Assembly: GCF_000210295.1 (NCBI RefSeq)
Contig: NC_026742.1
Location: 744,001-808,000 of the forward strand
Source: Trypanosoma brucei gambiense DAL972
Lineage: Eukaryota; Euglenozoa; Kinetoplastea; Trypanosomatida; Trypanosomatidae
Direction of reading: 5' to 3'
DNA length: 64,000 bases
The translations under genes and the position numbers were made by a program. The notes under the pieces were generated by a model that saw only the letters and a program-made list of their open reading frames with translations, searched no databases and was not told the DNA's origin. Below, one piece after another: positions 38,931 to 49,800 of this stretch (its first letter is position 1; every line of letters begins with the position of its first letter).

Positions 38931-40192
38931 GGGCGGAGGCGAACGCATTTATTGCAAAACTAATCTCTGCACTGGGAGGAGTGTGTAATTAGAGCGCCGG
39001 GAAGTCAATTCCTCACCTCTATAATGAGTGCGGTGGGACCATACAAACTCAAAGGGGCGAGGCGCCGATTTCCCGATACTTATGGAGAAAGTGGCTGGAG
39101 GATGGAGTTTCACGTTGCTGTGAGGCTGTAGTTGTCAAGTATTTATTGATCTTAAGGTTTGGAACCTGAGCTTAATGTGTGTGGCGGGCAGTGCCGCACG
39201 TTCCCCTACTCGTTCTGCATGACGGGCTGTCACCATCAATGGTCTCAATTTGCCCCTCCAGTTGCTTTTATACCCGTAGGATATAGGGAAGAAAAAATAT
39301 ATCCATCAACCGCTAGATGTGGAAATATCGCAATAGACTTGCCGCATCGGACCAGGCTGATTTCCACAGTCTGATCCCGTATGGGTGTCGTCCCTGCATG
39401 GTATCCCCGTGAGGTTTACTCTCTTCGATGCAACACTTCCTCCCCTACCCCCCCCCCTTGTCCTTCCTCTCACTCATTGGCAGTCAATGATTTACTTCCT
39501 TCCTCGATCTGATTTCCTTCGTGGGGTTCACAACGCAGCGAAAGAAACAGCCAGTATATACGTATTTGCCATGAGCTCCATTCTTACCGCGTGTATCTGA
39601 AAATGTGACTGCAATCAGTTCTTGACTCGTTTGCTCCGTTTCCACCTCCCTCCCCCCCCCCCCACAGTTGTTGGGGAAATCCTCCTGTACGTTGCGTTCG
39701 TGAAACGAAGTCGGAAAGGTTCTTATCCCTTCACTAGAGCCTTCGACGCTCGGAACTTGTTCCACACCGTGAGTTCTGAAGGTGTGACACAGGGGAAAGA
39801 TATCTCTGGAGATAATTAATCCTGACTTGCTGTAGTAACCTTGGCTTCATTGTCTAATGTGGGTTGGTGTTTGCCAGATCAGCCGTGAAGTGTATGTCCT
39901 TTTCTTCCTTATCGGTTGTGAGATCAGCTATTGAGGGTGTTCAAGTCAGCTTACTCTCGGGAGAAGGCGTGCGCTTCGCTGCATATTGCTGTGGGGTGGA
40001 TGATGGTTCCTGTCGGCCGGCTACTTCTCTCTTCCCTTCTGCTTCATCGCTCCAAGAGAATTTCGACAGTAAGGGACTTTAGTGTCACGGGGAACGGGAG
40101 ACTGGGAATAAAAGAGAAAAAAGAGAAGGGTCTGGGTCTCAAAAGCAGTGACACACTCGAACTTGTGGTGAGGCCACACGACTACCCAGTCA
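38931..40192 (+). other. Spacer before the HID1 gene
   Basis: About 1.26 kb with C10 (39448-39457) and C12 (39652-39663) runs. A good acceptor lies at its end: pyrimidines 40021-40053, AG at 40055-40056, 137 bases before the ATG at 40193. Short frames here look spurious. Confidence 0.55.
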
Positions 40193-43100
40193 ATGGGGAA
40201 CGCACAGGACATTCCTAATTCATTCCGCCGTACCGTGGTTTCCCTGCACTACAGGGAAAGTCCTTTTTCTGGGGATGACGATGAAGTATCGCAACTTTGC
40301 CGAACGATATTCTGCACGCGTTTAACCGCTGACGAGTTTGCTTGTTATTGGACTGCGGAAGATGTCAGGCAACTACGGCTCTACCACCCGAATCGACTCG
40401 CCACCATTTTATTATTGGCTATGAGGCAGTTGGAGGACTTTGTTGCAATCAGCAGCGACCCAAATGAAAAGTGGGGTAACGACAATCCTCTTCAGCACCC
40501 GGTGCGTAAAAGTAACTTTAGTGGCAGCGGTGCAACATCTGGAATAACGGAGGAATCCCCGCGATGGAGCGCGAAACGCAGGCCGCCAGTAGACTTCACC
40601 GCTGCAATCAACGCCCTTCGGCTCATTGCGGGGTCGCTGCCGTATTGTTTTGAAGATATCGACCTCTTGAGGGCAGTGGTGCAAAGTGACGAGGAAGAGG
40701 CATCCAAGGACGAGCTCAACGTCATCATTACCTCGCAGCGCACGCGTGAACTTATGGGAATGGACGACCGAACGGAGAGTCCACTTGCCGCGGGTTTTGC
40801 CCACCACTTCTTTGTCCAAGGTGGTAAGTGCTTCATGAACAATGAGCCAGGAGCACACCGATGTTTCTACGCTGATTTATTAGATGAAGAGAAACCTAAC
40901 CCACCCACCACGCCGCTCGGTTTCCGTCTTGTCGAGCTACTGGTGAAACTTTTCTTTGTGCCCAAATTCTCACAAATGGAACCGATGAAAATGGCGCCGT
41001 CAATGATGGAGGAACTGCGGGGGAGCTTAGCTTATGACCTGAAATTGCTATCTCTGACGAGAGCGTTGGTGCCTCAAAACTTCGGTAGCACCGAGGATAT
41101 TAACGAAGACGATGAGTGCTGGATGTTTTCCTTTGAGGGTACTTATGTCAAGGAAGCACGTAGCTTAGTGCTTCGCGCAATTCTACTGACCATCTCCGTA
41201 CCCATATTTTACACGCCGTCATGCCTGAGCGACGCGCAAAGCAGGGAGCCCCAAGGAAATGAAAGCAGCTGCTCCCATGAGTCGTCAGGGGTGATGTATG
41301 AGGAAGTGAGTGATGTGATGCTTAGTGGGCTCTTCGACGTAAACGAGCGACCCCTGTTGGTGAAGTTTTTCGTACTCCTCCTGCATGTTGTGCGGTGCTG
41401 CCCGAAATGGCCTGTCACGGTTCCTTCTCTCCGTGGAATGTGGGCGGCGAGACCAACTCTCACAGCAGACAACGTTGACGTGCTCAGTCATTCACTTGCA
41501 ATACTCGCCGCTGGTTTTTACACCGGTCCATACGTTGCTTCCCAGCGGTACGTCCATCGGGGAGAAAAACCCGTGCGGGTGCCGAGCGTTCTGTATGGAA
41601 TCATGCATCAAGTGATTGGTTCGAATTTCGTTCCGTGGAAGATCTTACAGGGCACGGGACTGGAGGGAATTCCTGCTTCACCTGTTGTTGCTGATCCATA
41701 TGAGGTGGGATCGTCTGGAATGGGATGTAGCAGTGCCACGAAAGAGCCGCATGATTGTGACGGTCTACCAGATTATGCAAGGAGCTTTGCCGATGGCGTG
41801 CTGGCTCTGCTGGAGGCACCTTTGATAGCAGGCAGTTCAAGCATTCCGAAACCAGAGGCACCGTGCTCATCGTTGGGTCTGCATCTAATGTTGTGGCTGT
41901 TGCAGCACAGCGAAGCAGCCATTAACGCTGTTGGACGCAAACCGCGATTATTGTTGGTTCTCGTACAGACTATTCATGTCGTCGGCACCCAATACCCGAG
42001 TTATCTTGGCGAAGGTCAAATCGCATTACTTTGCTTTCTTCGACTACTCCGGCACCAACCGTTTCTACGACTTCTATTGGAGCACCTCCCCACGGATGGA
42101 GACGCAGACCTCACACGTGAGGGAAAGGTGAACGCCACACAATTTTTGCGTGAGCTCCGAGTCGCAATGCCAACTTTACCGAATAAACTTGTTATCACGT
42201 CCAATATGAGCCCAGACAAGAGACGACAAATCGAGTGGCAGTCAGACGAGGTGCTTTGCATCCGTACATACTGTGATGTTCTTGTACTCACGCTGTGTTA
42301 CGTAGTGGCGCCCGGTTCCCCTTCTTGGTTCAGTAATTTGCACAGAACGGCTGTCGAGGTGCTGCACACGCTGCAAGTATACCTTCCTAAGGCAACAGGG
42401 CGGTTCCCGCTTGACGTTCTTAGTGAACACATCGTGTTCGAGGTTGCCGGAAGTTTCAACCACATTTGTTCCCCTCGTGTACTGATGACGGGGGCTGACG
42501 CGCGGCTAGCCTGTTTTAATATGATCAAGGCGGTTTCTTTTATGCTTGAGGCAGCGATTGCACACATTAACGGTGGCAGCGGTGCAGCACTACTTAAAAA
42601 TCAGGAACATGAGGATGTGGAATGCAAAGGTGGGGAAAGTAATATCGTGGCGCTTCTTTGGTTGCTGGTTACCCAAGGGGGGTTGTCAGAACTTACAAAA
42701 CACATACAAACACAGTTGGACAGCAAAACCAAAGCGGCTGCTGGTGGTTCCTCTTATGCCGAGCCCTGCAGTGGCAAACTAGGTGATGGTACGGGGGTGG
42801 GAGTTTTAAAAGAACTGTTGCACAGTGATGAGTTTAACTTTCTTCGTCGTGTGACTAATGAAGTAGCTCAAAAGTTAAAGGATGCACTAGAAGATTCATC
42901 GGGAAGGGGCAATGGGACAGAGAAAACAACAGAGGTCGATATAGAACCATGCCACGAGGGGGAGAGATGGATGAAGTCAAGTGGTAAACGTCTCTGGTTT
43001 GAGCGTGATGATAAGCTTTTTCAAAAAGTGTTGGAAGTCGGTTCGAGCGTAGTAAATGAGAAAGAACAGGAACGCCGTGAGAAGGGGAGGTTGGGAGGAG

Positions 43101-43258
43101 AATTCGTCACTTCCCCTGTTGCGTTGCGTGAGGCGTCAGTGCCTTTTGAAGGTGCCGCTAAGCGATGGCTGCTCCGCCAGTTGTGGGTGCAGGTACATCG
43201 TCTGAACACCGGGCCACCAGTGTTTGATTTCCGCACCGCCACCATTATCCGGGAGTAA
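40193..43258 (+). CDS. HID1-family trafficking protein
   Basis: A 1021-residue protein starting MGNAQDIPNSFRRTVVSL, closely like the start of HID1 proteins (MGNxxSKxxFRxAVxxL), and carrying a candidate N-myristoylation glycine (G2). Further family-like blocks are RLYHPNRLATILLLAMRQLEDFV (about 63-85), a RLIAGSLPYCFED stretch (about 142-154), and GFRLVELLVKLFFVP (about 241-255). It also has ARSLVLRAILLTIS (about 322-335). HID1 is a peripheral Golgi/trans-Golgi protein needed for secretory granule formation and homotypic fusion in animals; a Golgi role is inferred here. It is longer than the ~790-residue human protein because of charged insertions. No membrane helices, as expected for an alpha-solenoid. 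Confidence 0.85.
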   Translation: MGNAQDIPNSFRRTVVSLHYRESPFSGDDDEVSQLCRTIFCTRLTADEFACYWTAEDVRQLRLYHPNRLATILLLAMRQLEDFVAISSDPNEKWGNDNPLQHPVRKSNFSGSGATSGITEESPRWSAKRRPPVDFTAAINALRLIAGSLPYCFEDIDLLRAVVQSDEEEASKDELNVIITSQRTRELMGMDDRTESPLAAGFAHHFFVQGGKCFMNNEPGAHRCFYADLLDEEKPNPPTTPLGFRLVELLVKLFFVPKFSQMEPMKMAPSMMEELRGSLAYDLKLLSLTRALVPQNFGSTEDINEDDECWMFSFEGTYVKEARSLVLRAILLTISVPIFYTPSCLSDAQSREPQGNESSCSHESSGVMYEEVSDVMLSGLFDVNERPLLVKFFVLLLHVVRCCPKWPVTVPSLRGMWAARPTLTADNVDVLSHSLAILAAGFYTGPYVASQRYVHRGEKPVRVPSVLYGIMHQVIGSNFVPWKILQGTGLEGIPASPVVADPYEVGSSGMGCSSATKEPHDCDGLPDYARSFADGVLALLEAPLIAGSSSIPKPEAPCSSLGLHLMLWLLQHSEAAINAVGRKPRLLLVLVQTIHVVGTQYPSYLGEGQIALLCFLRLLRHQPFLRLLLEHLPTDGDADLTREGKVNATQFLRELRVAMPTLPNKLVITSNMSPDKRRQIEWQSDEVLCIRTYCDVLVLTLCYVVAPGSPSWFSNLHRTAVEVLHTLQVYLPKATGRFPLDVLSEHIVFEVAGSFNHICSPRVLMTGADARLACFNMIKAVSFMLEAAIAHINGGSGAALLKNQEHEDVECKGGESNIVALLWLLVTQGGLSELTKHIQTQLDSKTKAAAGGSSYAEPCSGKLGDGTGVGVLKELLHSDEFNFLRRVTNEVAQKLKDALEDSSGRGNGTEKTTEVDIEPCHEGERWMKSSGKRLWFERDDKLFQKVLEVGSSVVNEKEQERREKGRLGGEFVTSPVALREASVPFEGAAKRWLLRQLWVQVHRLNTGPPVFDFRTATIIRE

Positions 43259-44802
43259 TGTTTCTGGTTCACTGACCCCATATAAATCAAATTAAGTTTT
43301 TTTTTCGTTTTTTTTTTGCTCTCTTGGGTGCTGACAGCATTATTCCCTTGTGTTGTATTAAGTTAACTGTCTGTTTTCTGCTTTTTTTTTTTTGCTTCTT
43401 CTCCCGAGCGGCTAAGTTGGAGATGTGCCTTTTAGACAAGGCTTATGTGCCGATACAAAAAGTCTTCATATACCGGGTGTGCACCGGGATTGGTATTTGT
43501 TGTTACTTCCTCCCCCCGCTATGCATGAAAAAACAAAAACAAAAAAACAAAAGTAGGCATTAATCAATGAATAAATAAATAAAGGGGATATCACGGGCGA
43601 ATATTGTTGCTTTCTTTTGTTTTTTTTTGGTTATCTTATGATCGCCTACAGGTTTAAGGACCAGAGACGCAGTGTCGCCACGGTTGGCACCTCAACCTCC
43701 CGTTTCCATTATCTAGCCTCCTCAAACACACATGCACATGCTGTGAAAAGGGGAGGGCGAAACAGGCGGAAAAAAAAACAATAATGCCAGGTGGAAACGG
43801 AACTTTTTAGATTTGCTTTGTTTATTATTTTGTTTTTGTTCGTTTGTGTATTTACCTCTATGCTTATTCGATGTCTTATGTTAGCCACAATTGTTGTAAA
43901 TATTTTTTTGTCTTTTTCCTTCGGGTTGGGGGGGGGGGAAGGACGGTGCGGGGGTATGTGAAGAGGAAGATATGTATGTGCCGGTGTCCGTACCGTATTA
44001 CCTGCTAGTGTTTTATGTCGGTCTTGTGGCGGGGTAGCGTATTTTTCTTTTTATTTTTAAGGGGGGGGAACTGAATGCTTCTTTTCTCCTTAATGTCTTG
44101 TTGTGAGTTGTTACTTCTCGTAAACATAAGTGTCTTTAATGTCGATTTTCTTCTTATTTACTTTATTTATGTTTCATTTTGGCTTTCTGATCTCATTGTA
44201 TTCGATGATGTACTCTCCAATTTTTCATTATTTTTTTTTAAAAAAACTTTCCTTAGGAATCGAAGAAATTAAGATAAAGAAAAAGGAAGAAACAAGTGGT
44301 TAAAACCAACGAAAAGTAAAGGTGCAACTCTTTTGGTAATAAAGGGGATATTCAGCAGGAAATAGAACTTATTTCCTCTTGATTTGGAAAATAAAAAAAA
44401 GAAGTGAAAAGGAGGGACAGGAATCGTGTGATCTGAAGGGGAAAAGGGCCAACGGAGGCGATTGGGTAATCAGGGCAAACGCGTACCCAGACATACGCAA
44501 AGGAAAATAAAAAACACAAAACAACAGGTACCAAAGGACGGGGGCGACAACATTCCAAATATCAAAGAGGGAGAGAAAGGAGAGGAAAAAATTTTAAAGA
44601 AGGAAAGGTGTTCACAAAAGTGTATATATTATTTTAATATATACTTTGTTCGCCTTTGCAAACCAGCGATTACACCACGCGACCCATACACGTGGCAAAC
44701 GAATTATTTAACTACTTAGGTCAGTACCATAGTTTGGCGAGGTCACTGAAGTATTCCTCACACGAAGAAAGGAAGAAACAGAGAAGAAAAGTGAAGGAAT
44801 AA
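43259..44802 (+). other. Spacer before the pseudokinase gene
   Basis: About 1.5 kb, T-rich to about 44240 with a T9A7 palindromic tract (44231-44246) and a G11 run (43928-43938), then purine-rich. A weak acceptor candidate is AG at 44665-44666. No gene. Confidence 0.55.
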
Positions 44803-46833
44803 ATGGGCAGTGATAGTAAATCTAGTAAGTCCAAGGACAAGAACTTCTCATCAAAGGGTAAAATTGAGAAGTATAACAAGGATGGTACCGAAACAATTTT
44901 GATCATGGGGCGTCCCTTTCGTATTGTGCAGAGGTTAAGTGAGAAGGTGCTTAACCCGGAGGCGAAAAGCTCGAAGAAAAGCAGCAAGAAAGCTAAGGAT
45001 GTGTACTCCTACATTGTGGTTGTTGAAAACATTGAAGCTTTACCAATGTTTGCCAGGTATGTCGTTGTGAAGCGTACCTTTTTCAAGATAGACGAGGTGT
45101 TGTTGGCTCATCGGGAGCCTGAGATTTTGAATCGCGTTCGCGATAAGGGAATCCTGCACGTGTTCCACAGTGAAGTAACACGGAATGATGGGCGTTTGGG
45201 AACAACCGTGGCGATGGAGTACTGCCCCGGAAGTTTGGAACAGCGCCTGCAGCAGGAGACTCGGATGTTAGAAAGTGAAGTGGTACAAGTGTTGCTAGCG
45301 CTGGCTAGTGTGTTGGGCTACTTGCACTCTAGGCAGCCCCCGGTTGCACACCGTAACATTAATCCAAGCAATGTGTTAATTCACTCGGAGTCGGCAGGAG
45401 CGAGCGCATACCGCCTCTACAACTTTAGAAGTGCCATGACGGAGGCGTACCACTGCGAGAACCACGAGGAGGTAGTGGCGGCCATGGAAGACTTTGCCCG
45501 CTACACCACGGCAGGGTACCGGGCGCCTGAAATGTTAGACCCAAGTAGTCACAAGCGTATTGATGAACAGGTAGATATGTGGGCTCTTGGTGTGCTGCTG
45601 TACTACGCAATGTACCAGCGCCTGCCCTTCACGGATGCATGCTGGGGGCTGGCAAGAAAACCCAAGTTACGCTACCCCGTGGAAGCTGAAGTGTGGTACA
45701 CGGGCTCACTACGCATCGTGCTTGAGCATCTTCTTGAACCAGATCCGGAGAAGAGGTGGGATGCGTTTGCTCTCATCAACTTCATGCGTTTCGACAATGA
45801 CCTATGCAGACACATTGGACCCTTCTGCTTCTCGCAGACTGAGCGGCCCGAGGGATGGGAACCGCAGGACGTGAAGGTAATTGGCCGCCCAGTTCCAGCC
45901 AAAGTTCTCCCGGAGAGGCTGCGAAATACTGGCCAGTCCGACGATCCGGCTGCTGCAGCGCGTGACAACAGGGACGAAGCGGCTGCCAGCTCCGTCAAGA
46001 GCCGCACAGCGGCACAGGAGTCTGGAGATAATGATCAAATGGTTCTCAAGGCAGTAACTGCACTGAGTTCAGATACCGCTTCCACAGATCCCGAGGTGCT
46101 AGCCTACCGTGAAAAGCTCATTCGTGAACAGGAGGAGGCATGGCAAGTGGCAGAAAGCGCACACAAAAAGCGGGATAAGGAAGACAAGGATGGGACGACC
46201 TCTGGACCGGCAGATGTTGATTCATTGTTTGGTCCAACTGAAAAGAAGGAAGCTGTAAAGGAAAACAAGGCATCTGCTATTGACGACTTATTTGGTGGCA
46301 TGGAGACACAACCATCACAGCCTCAAAAACCAACAACGGATGACCTCTTTGGAGGCGCCTCTACAGCTACTGCGAGCAACCAAATCCCACCCCAGGGATC
46401 CCAAGTTGGAGCTAACGACAGTTGGAAGGATGATCTCTTCGCTGCGCCACCTCAGCAACCACAAATGCAACCTCAACCGGCCTTTCCAATGGCAGCTGAC
46501 AGTAGTTGGAGCACCGGAGCACCAACATCGGTGCCAATGAATCCAACCGGCGGCATGATGGGTCAACAGCAGGCCCCCATGGGATGGGGAAATGGAGCAA
46601 CAACTCCGGGTTTCCAACCAATGCAAACTCCACAAATGCAACAACAAGTTCCTGGTGGATGGGGAAATGGAGCAACAGCTCCGGGTTTCCAACCAATGCA
46701 AACTCCACAAATGCAACAACAAGTTCCTGGTGGTGCCCCCGGTTTCACGGGCGGAAACGACCTATTCCAAAGGCCACAGCAGCAACAGCCACAGCAACCA
46801 GAGAAGGACCCCTTCGCCAGTCTCTTCAAGTGA
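44803..46833 (+). CDS. NAK-family (AAK1/GAK-like) pseudokinase with clathrin/AP2-type motifs
   Basis: A 676-residue protein. The kinase fold spans about 35-345: beta-3 lysine K90 in VVVK, APE motif 241-243, and DMWALGVLLYY (258-268). Catalytic residues are degraded: the HRD motif reads HRN (183-185) with N in place of the catalytic aspartate, and the DFG position reads NFR (207-209). Phosphotransfer is therefore unlikely. The hydrophilic C-terminal half has repeated acidic-L-F or D-x-F motifs (DSLFG, DDLFGG twice, DDLFA, NDLF) and a final DPFASLF. These are typical ligands for clathrin adaptor ears. Two 25-residue GWGNG...QVPG repeats also lie there. The N-terminus (MGSDSKSSKSKDK) fits N-myristoylation. 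An endocytic adaptor role is inferred. Confidence 0.85.
   Translation: MGSDSKSSKSKDKNFSSKGKIEKYNKDGTETILIMGRPFRIVQRLSEKVLNPEAKSSKKSSKKAKDVYSYIVVVENIEALPMFARYVVVKRTFFKIDEVLLAHREPEILNRVRDKGILHVFHSEVTRNDGRLGTTVAMEYCPGSLEQRLQQETRMLESEVVQVLLALASVLGYLHSRQPPVAHRNINPSNVLIHSESAGASAYRLYNFRSAMTEAYHCENHEEVVAAMEDFARYTTAGYRAPEMLDPSSHKRIDEQVDMWALGVLLYYAMYQRLPFTDACWGLARKPKLRYPVEAEVWYTGSLRIVLEHLLEPDPEKRWDAFALINFMRFDNDLCRHIGPFCFSQTERPEGWEPQDVKVIGRPVPAKVLPERLRNTGQSDDPAAAARDNRDEAAASSVKSRTAAQESGDNDQMVLKAVTALSSDTASTDPEVLAYREKLIREQEEAWQVAESAHKKRDKEDKDGTTSGPADVDSLFGPTEKKEAVKENKASAIDDLFGGMETQPSQPQKPTTDDLFGGASTATASNQIPPQGSQVGANDSWKDDLFAAPPQQPQMQPQPAFPMAADSSWSTGAPTSVPMNPTGGMMGQQQAPMGWGNGATTPGFQPMQTPQMQQQVPGGWGNGATAPGFQPMQTPQMQQQVPGGAPGFTGGNDLFQRPQQQQPQQPEKDPFASLFK
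46582..46731 (+). repeat. Two 75-bp in-frame tandem repeats
   Basis: 46582-46656 and 46657-46731 encode near-identical 25-residue units rich in G, Q, P and M, in the tail of the pseudokinase. They differ visibly at one codon (ACT against GCT). Confidence 0.92.
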
Positions 46834-49800
46834 TGTTTTACATGACTGCAATACTGGCACAGAACAGCATCATACGCCACCCCCCCCCCCCCCAAAAAAA
46901 AAGGGGGGGGTCAGTTGGGGTACATTTTTTCTTAACAAAAAAAAAGAGAAAGGTAAAAGAAATAAAGAAATACCAACTAACAATTAAGAGAAGGAAAGGA
47001 ACCCGCAGGTCATACCCTCTTTATTCCACCTCTCTTTCCTTCTGTTTTGTTCCGTTCGGTGTTTAAACCTGTTTCAACATGTTCAATTTTCTGCTGTGTC
47101 TCCCCATTCTCAATCACATCCACCTCTTTTTTTATTTTTATTTTTAGTATCAGTGTTTCATTTTTTTTTTCTTTTTTCGTTTATCATCACTTTATTATTA
47201 TTATTATTACGTCCCTCCGTTGTTTGTGCTTTTTGATATACTTGCTAATGCTTTGAAGTGTGTGAGGGGAAGGGGAGGGAGGGAGAGAAAAAAGAAAAAG
47301 AAAAAAGGAAGAGGGGAGGGGAGGGGGATTTATCAAGAGAGGACAAACAAAAGGAAAGAAACGGTTTTGTTTTCTTTTTGAGAAAATAAATAAATAATGA
47401 ATAACATATGTTTTATCATAACCTCCATTTGCGGATTCCAATGAAGGGCGTGGCAAAATCCATAAGGAAGAGGGTTGTGCGCATGTGTTTCTTTTTTATT
47501 ATTATTTGCTTACGTTCATAAAAAGTAGAGGAATGGAATGGAAAGAGATGGGAAGTGGAGGGAATGAATGAATGAATGAACGAATTGGAAACCGAAATGA
47601 TTAGAATAAAAAAGAATGAAGGAAAAAGCAGGTGGTTTACCGCCGCTCATAGACAAAGCATTTACATACGTGCATAGATACAAAAAAAAAAAAGAAATAT
47701 ATAAATATATATTTATATACATGTACTGGTGTGTATTAATGTTTATTTGTATGTATTTTTTTATATATTTTGGTGTGCGTACGTTTGCGTGTATGAGCGA
47801 AAGGGAGAGGGGGGAGAGCAGACCGGGACGAAAAGGGGGTGGAAATATAATGTTTACTTTTTCTTCTTCTTCTTCTTTATCTCTCTCTCTTTAAAACTTT
47901 AATTTCCGTTAAGAAAAGAGGGGAAAAAAGATAACGTGTGGGTATGAGAGTTTATTAGGAAACCGTGTGTGTGTGTTGGTCGGTTCCGTGTGTGTGTGTG
48001 TATGTATGAATGTATGTGTCTCTCTCTCTCTCTCTTGTGGCCAGCCTCATGGTGGGACCGCGCGTGGAAGAAAGAAAAAAAGAAGAGGAAAAGAGGAAAG
48101 AAACAAAACAAATAGGAAGGAAAATGAAATGAAAGAGTTTTTAGTACCCATCACTGCCTTATGGGTGGATTCGTCACTAGCCATCGTCCTGTGCACTCTT
48201 TTTTTAAAAAAAAAGATTTTTCTCTCTTCCTTTTCATCTCTTTTCATACGGGGTTATTATTGCTCCTCATTCCACACATACGCAAACAAATATATATATA
48301 TCTATATATATATAATCCCTTCCTTTCACTTCACAAAGCAATTCAGGGATTCCATTTGCCATCAATGCGAACTTGCTAGGACAACATTTTCTTTTTTAAA
48401 AAAAAAAACAAATTGCAGGGGCACGTTGTGTCTGTTCGTACCGGGTTACCCCTTTTTGTTTGTCAATTATGCACAAATTTGTGCACTGCTTACGCCATAC
48501 AAACATTATTATTATTATTATCATGCAGTGATTTTCTCTCTTGTCTACAAAGAAGAAGAGGCACATGTTCGTGGTTTTTTTTTCAATTTTTTTTTTGTTG
48601 TTGTGTGTTTGTATTTAACTTCGCTGTCGTGGATGCATGCGAGTTATCGTCTTGGAGGTCATAAAACGCAAGGACGGAAATAACAAAAATAAACAATACC
48701 AACGCCACAAATGCTGAAATACCGTCTTTATTCCCTTCATTTATCTTTCCCTTGTTTTTTCTTTAAAAAATTATTTTAAGTTGTTGTTGTTTTTTTCCTA
48801 TAAATATATTTATTTATATTTCCTGTCGTTACGGCGGTCACGGCATTATTTGTGTGGATCGATTGTCACTCATATGTCGAGGAAAGAAAGTTGAAGGTAT
48901 GAAGATGAACTGAGAGCAGAGATTGGGAAATAATAATAATAGTAATAATAATGAAAAGAAAAGAAAACTCAGAAGGCGTCATTTTGTGTAAGGTCCGGGA
49001 ACTTGTATCCTTTATTATCATTATCATCATTATTATTATTATTATTATTATTATTGTGTTTTAAAAAAAAATTATATGTATTTATTTGGTTTTTTTCCTC
49101 TTTTGAAAGAAGAAAAAATACCAGAGAAAACGAAAAAAAAAAAAGGAGGACGAAGAGAAAATTCGTATTGTCAACTCACTTGCTATTTGATCTGAACGTG
49201 TGTAAGAGATGAGGAAAATGGACTTTAATGAGTCAACATATTTCAAAACTGAACAAAAGAAGAGAAAAAAAAAAAAAAAAGATGCTCGACACGATAAGGG
49301 GAGTGAAGAAGAACCAAAAGGAGGAAAAATATTTAAAAAAAAAAGAGGAGAAAAGAAACGAGAAGAGAAGAGAAGATAAAAGAATATGCGTCGGCAACAA
49401 CAAAAACAACAATTTTTTTTTTAAAAAAAGGTAAAACAGCACAAAAACAAAAAAAGTGAGAAGGCTGCGTGATGGTTACTTGGGAGTCGAAAACTGCTAT
49501 TGGCATGTTGCATCATTCCATTCAGTGTTACATGGACCCTGAGGTGCCACGCGCATTATTCCTATTGAAACAAATCTTTTTTTTTTTGTAGTTAATCTTA
49601 TTAAATATGTGTTTTCTTTTTTTTCTTTTTTCTTTTTTTGATGTTTTTAAACACCCCTCTACACCGCGATTATTCGCGTCTTCTGATGCCTTCCAACAAG
49701 GCCTAAAAAGCTGCGCGTGTCTTTTCTGTTTGTTTTGTTTTTGTTTTTGTTTTTGTTTCTCTCTCTCTCTTTTTGCTCGTAGTGAAACAACAAATGAAAC

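Noticed and set aside
47967..48683. 238-codon open frame on + strand
   Set aside because: Starts in TG and TC microsatellites and continues through T- and A-runs; composition follows the repeats, not a protein.
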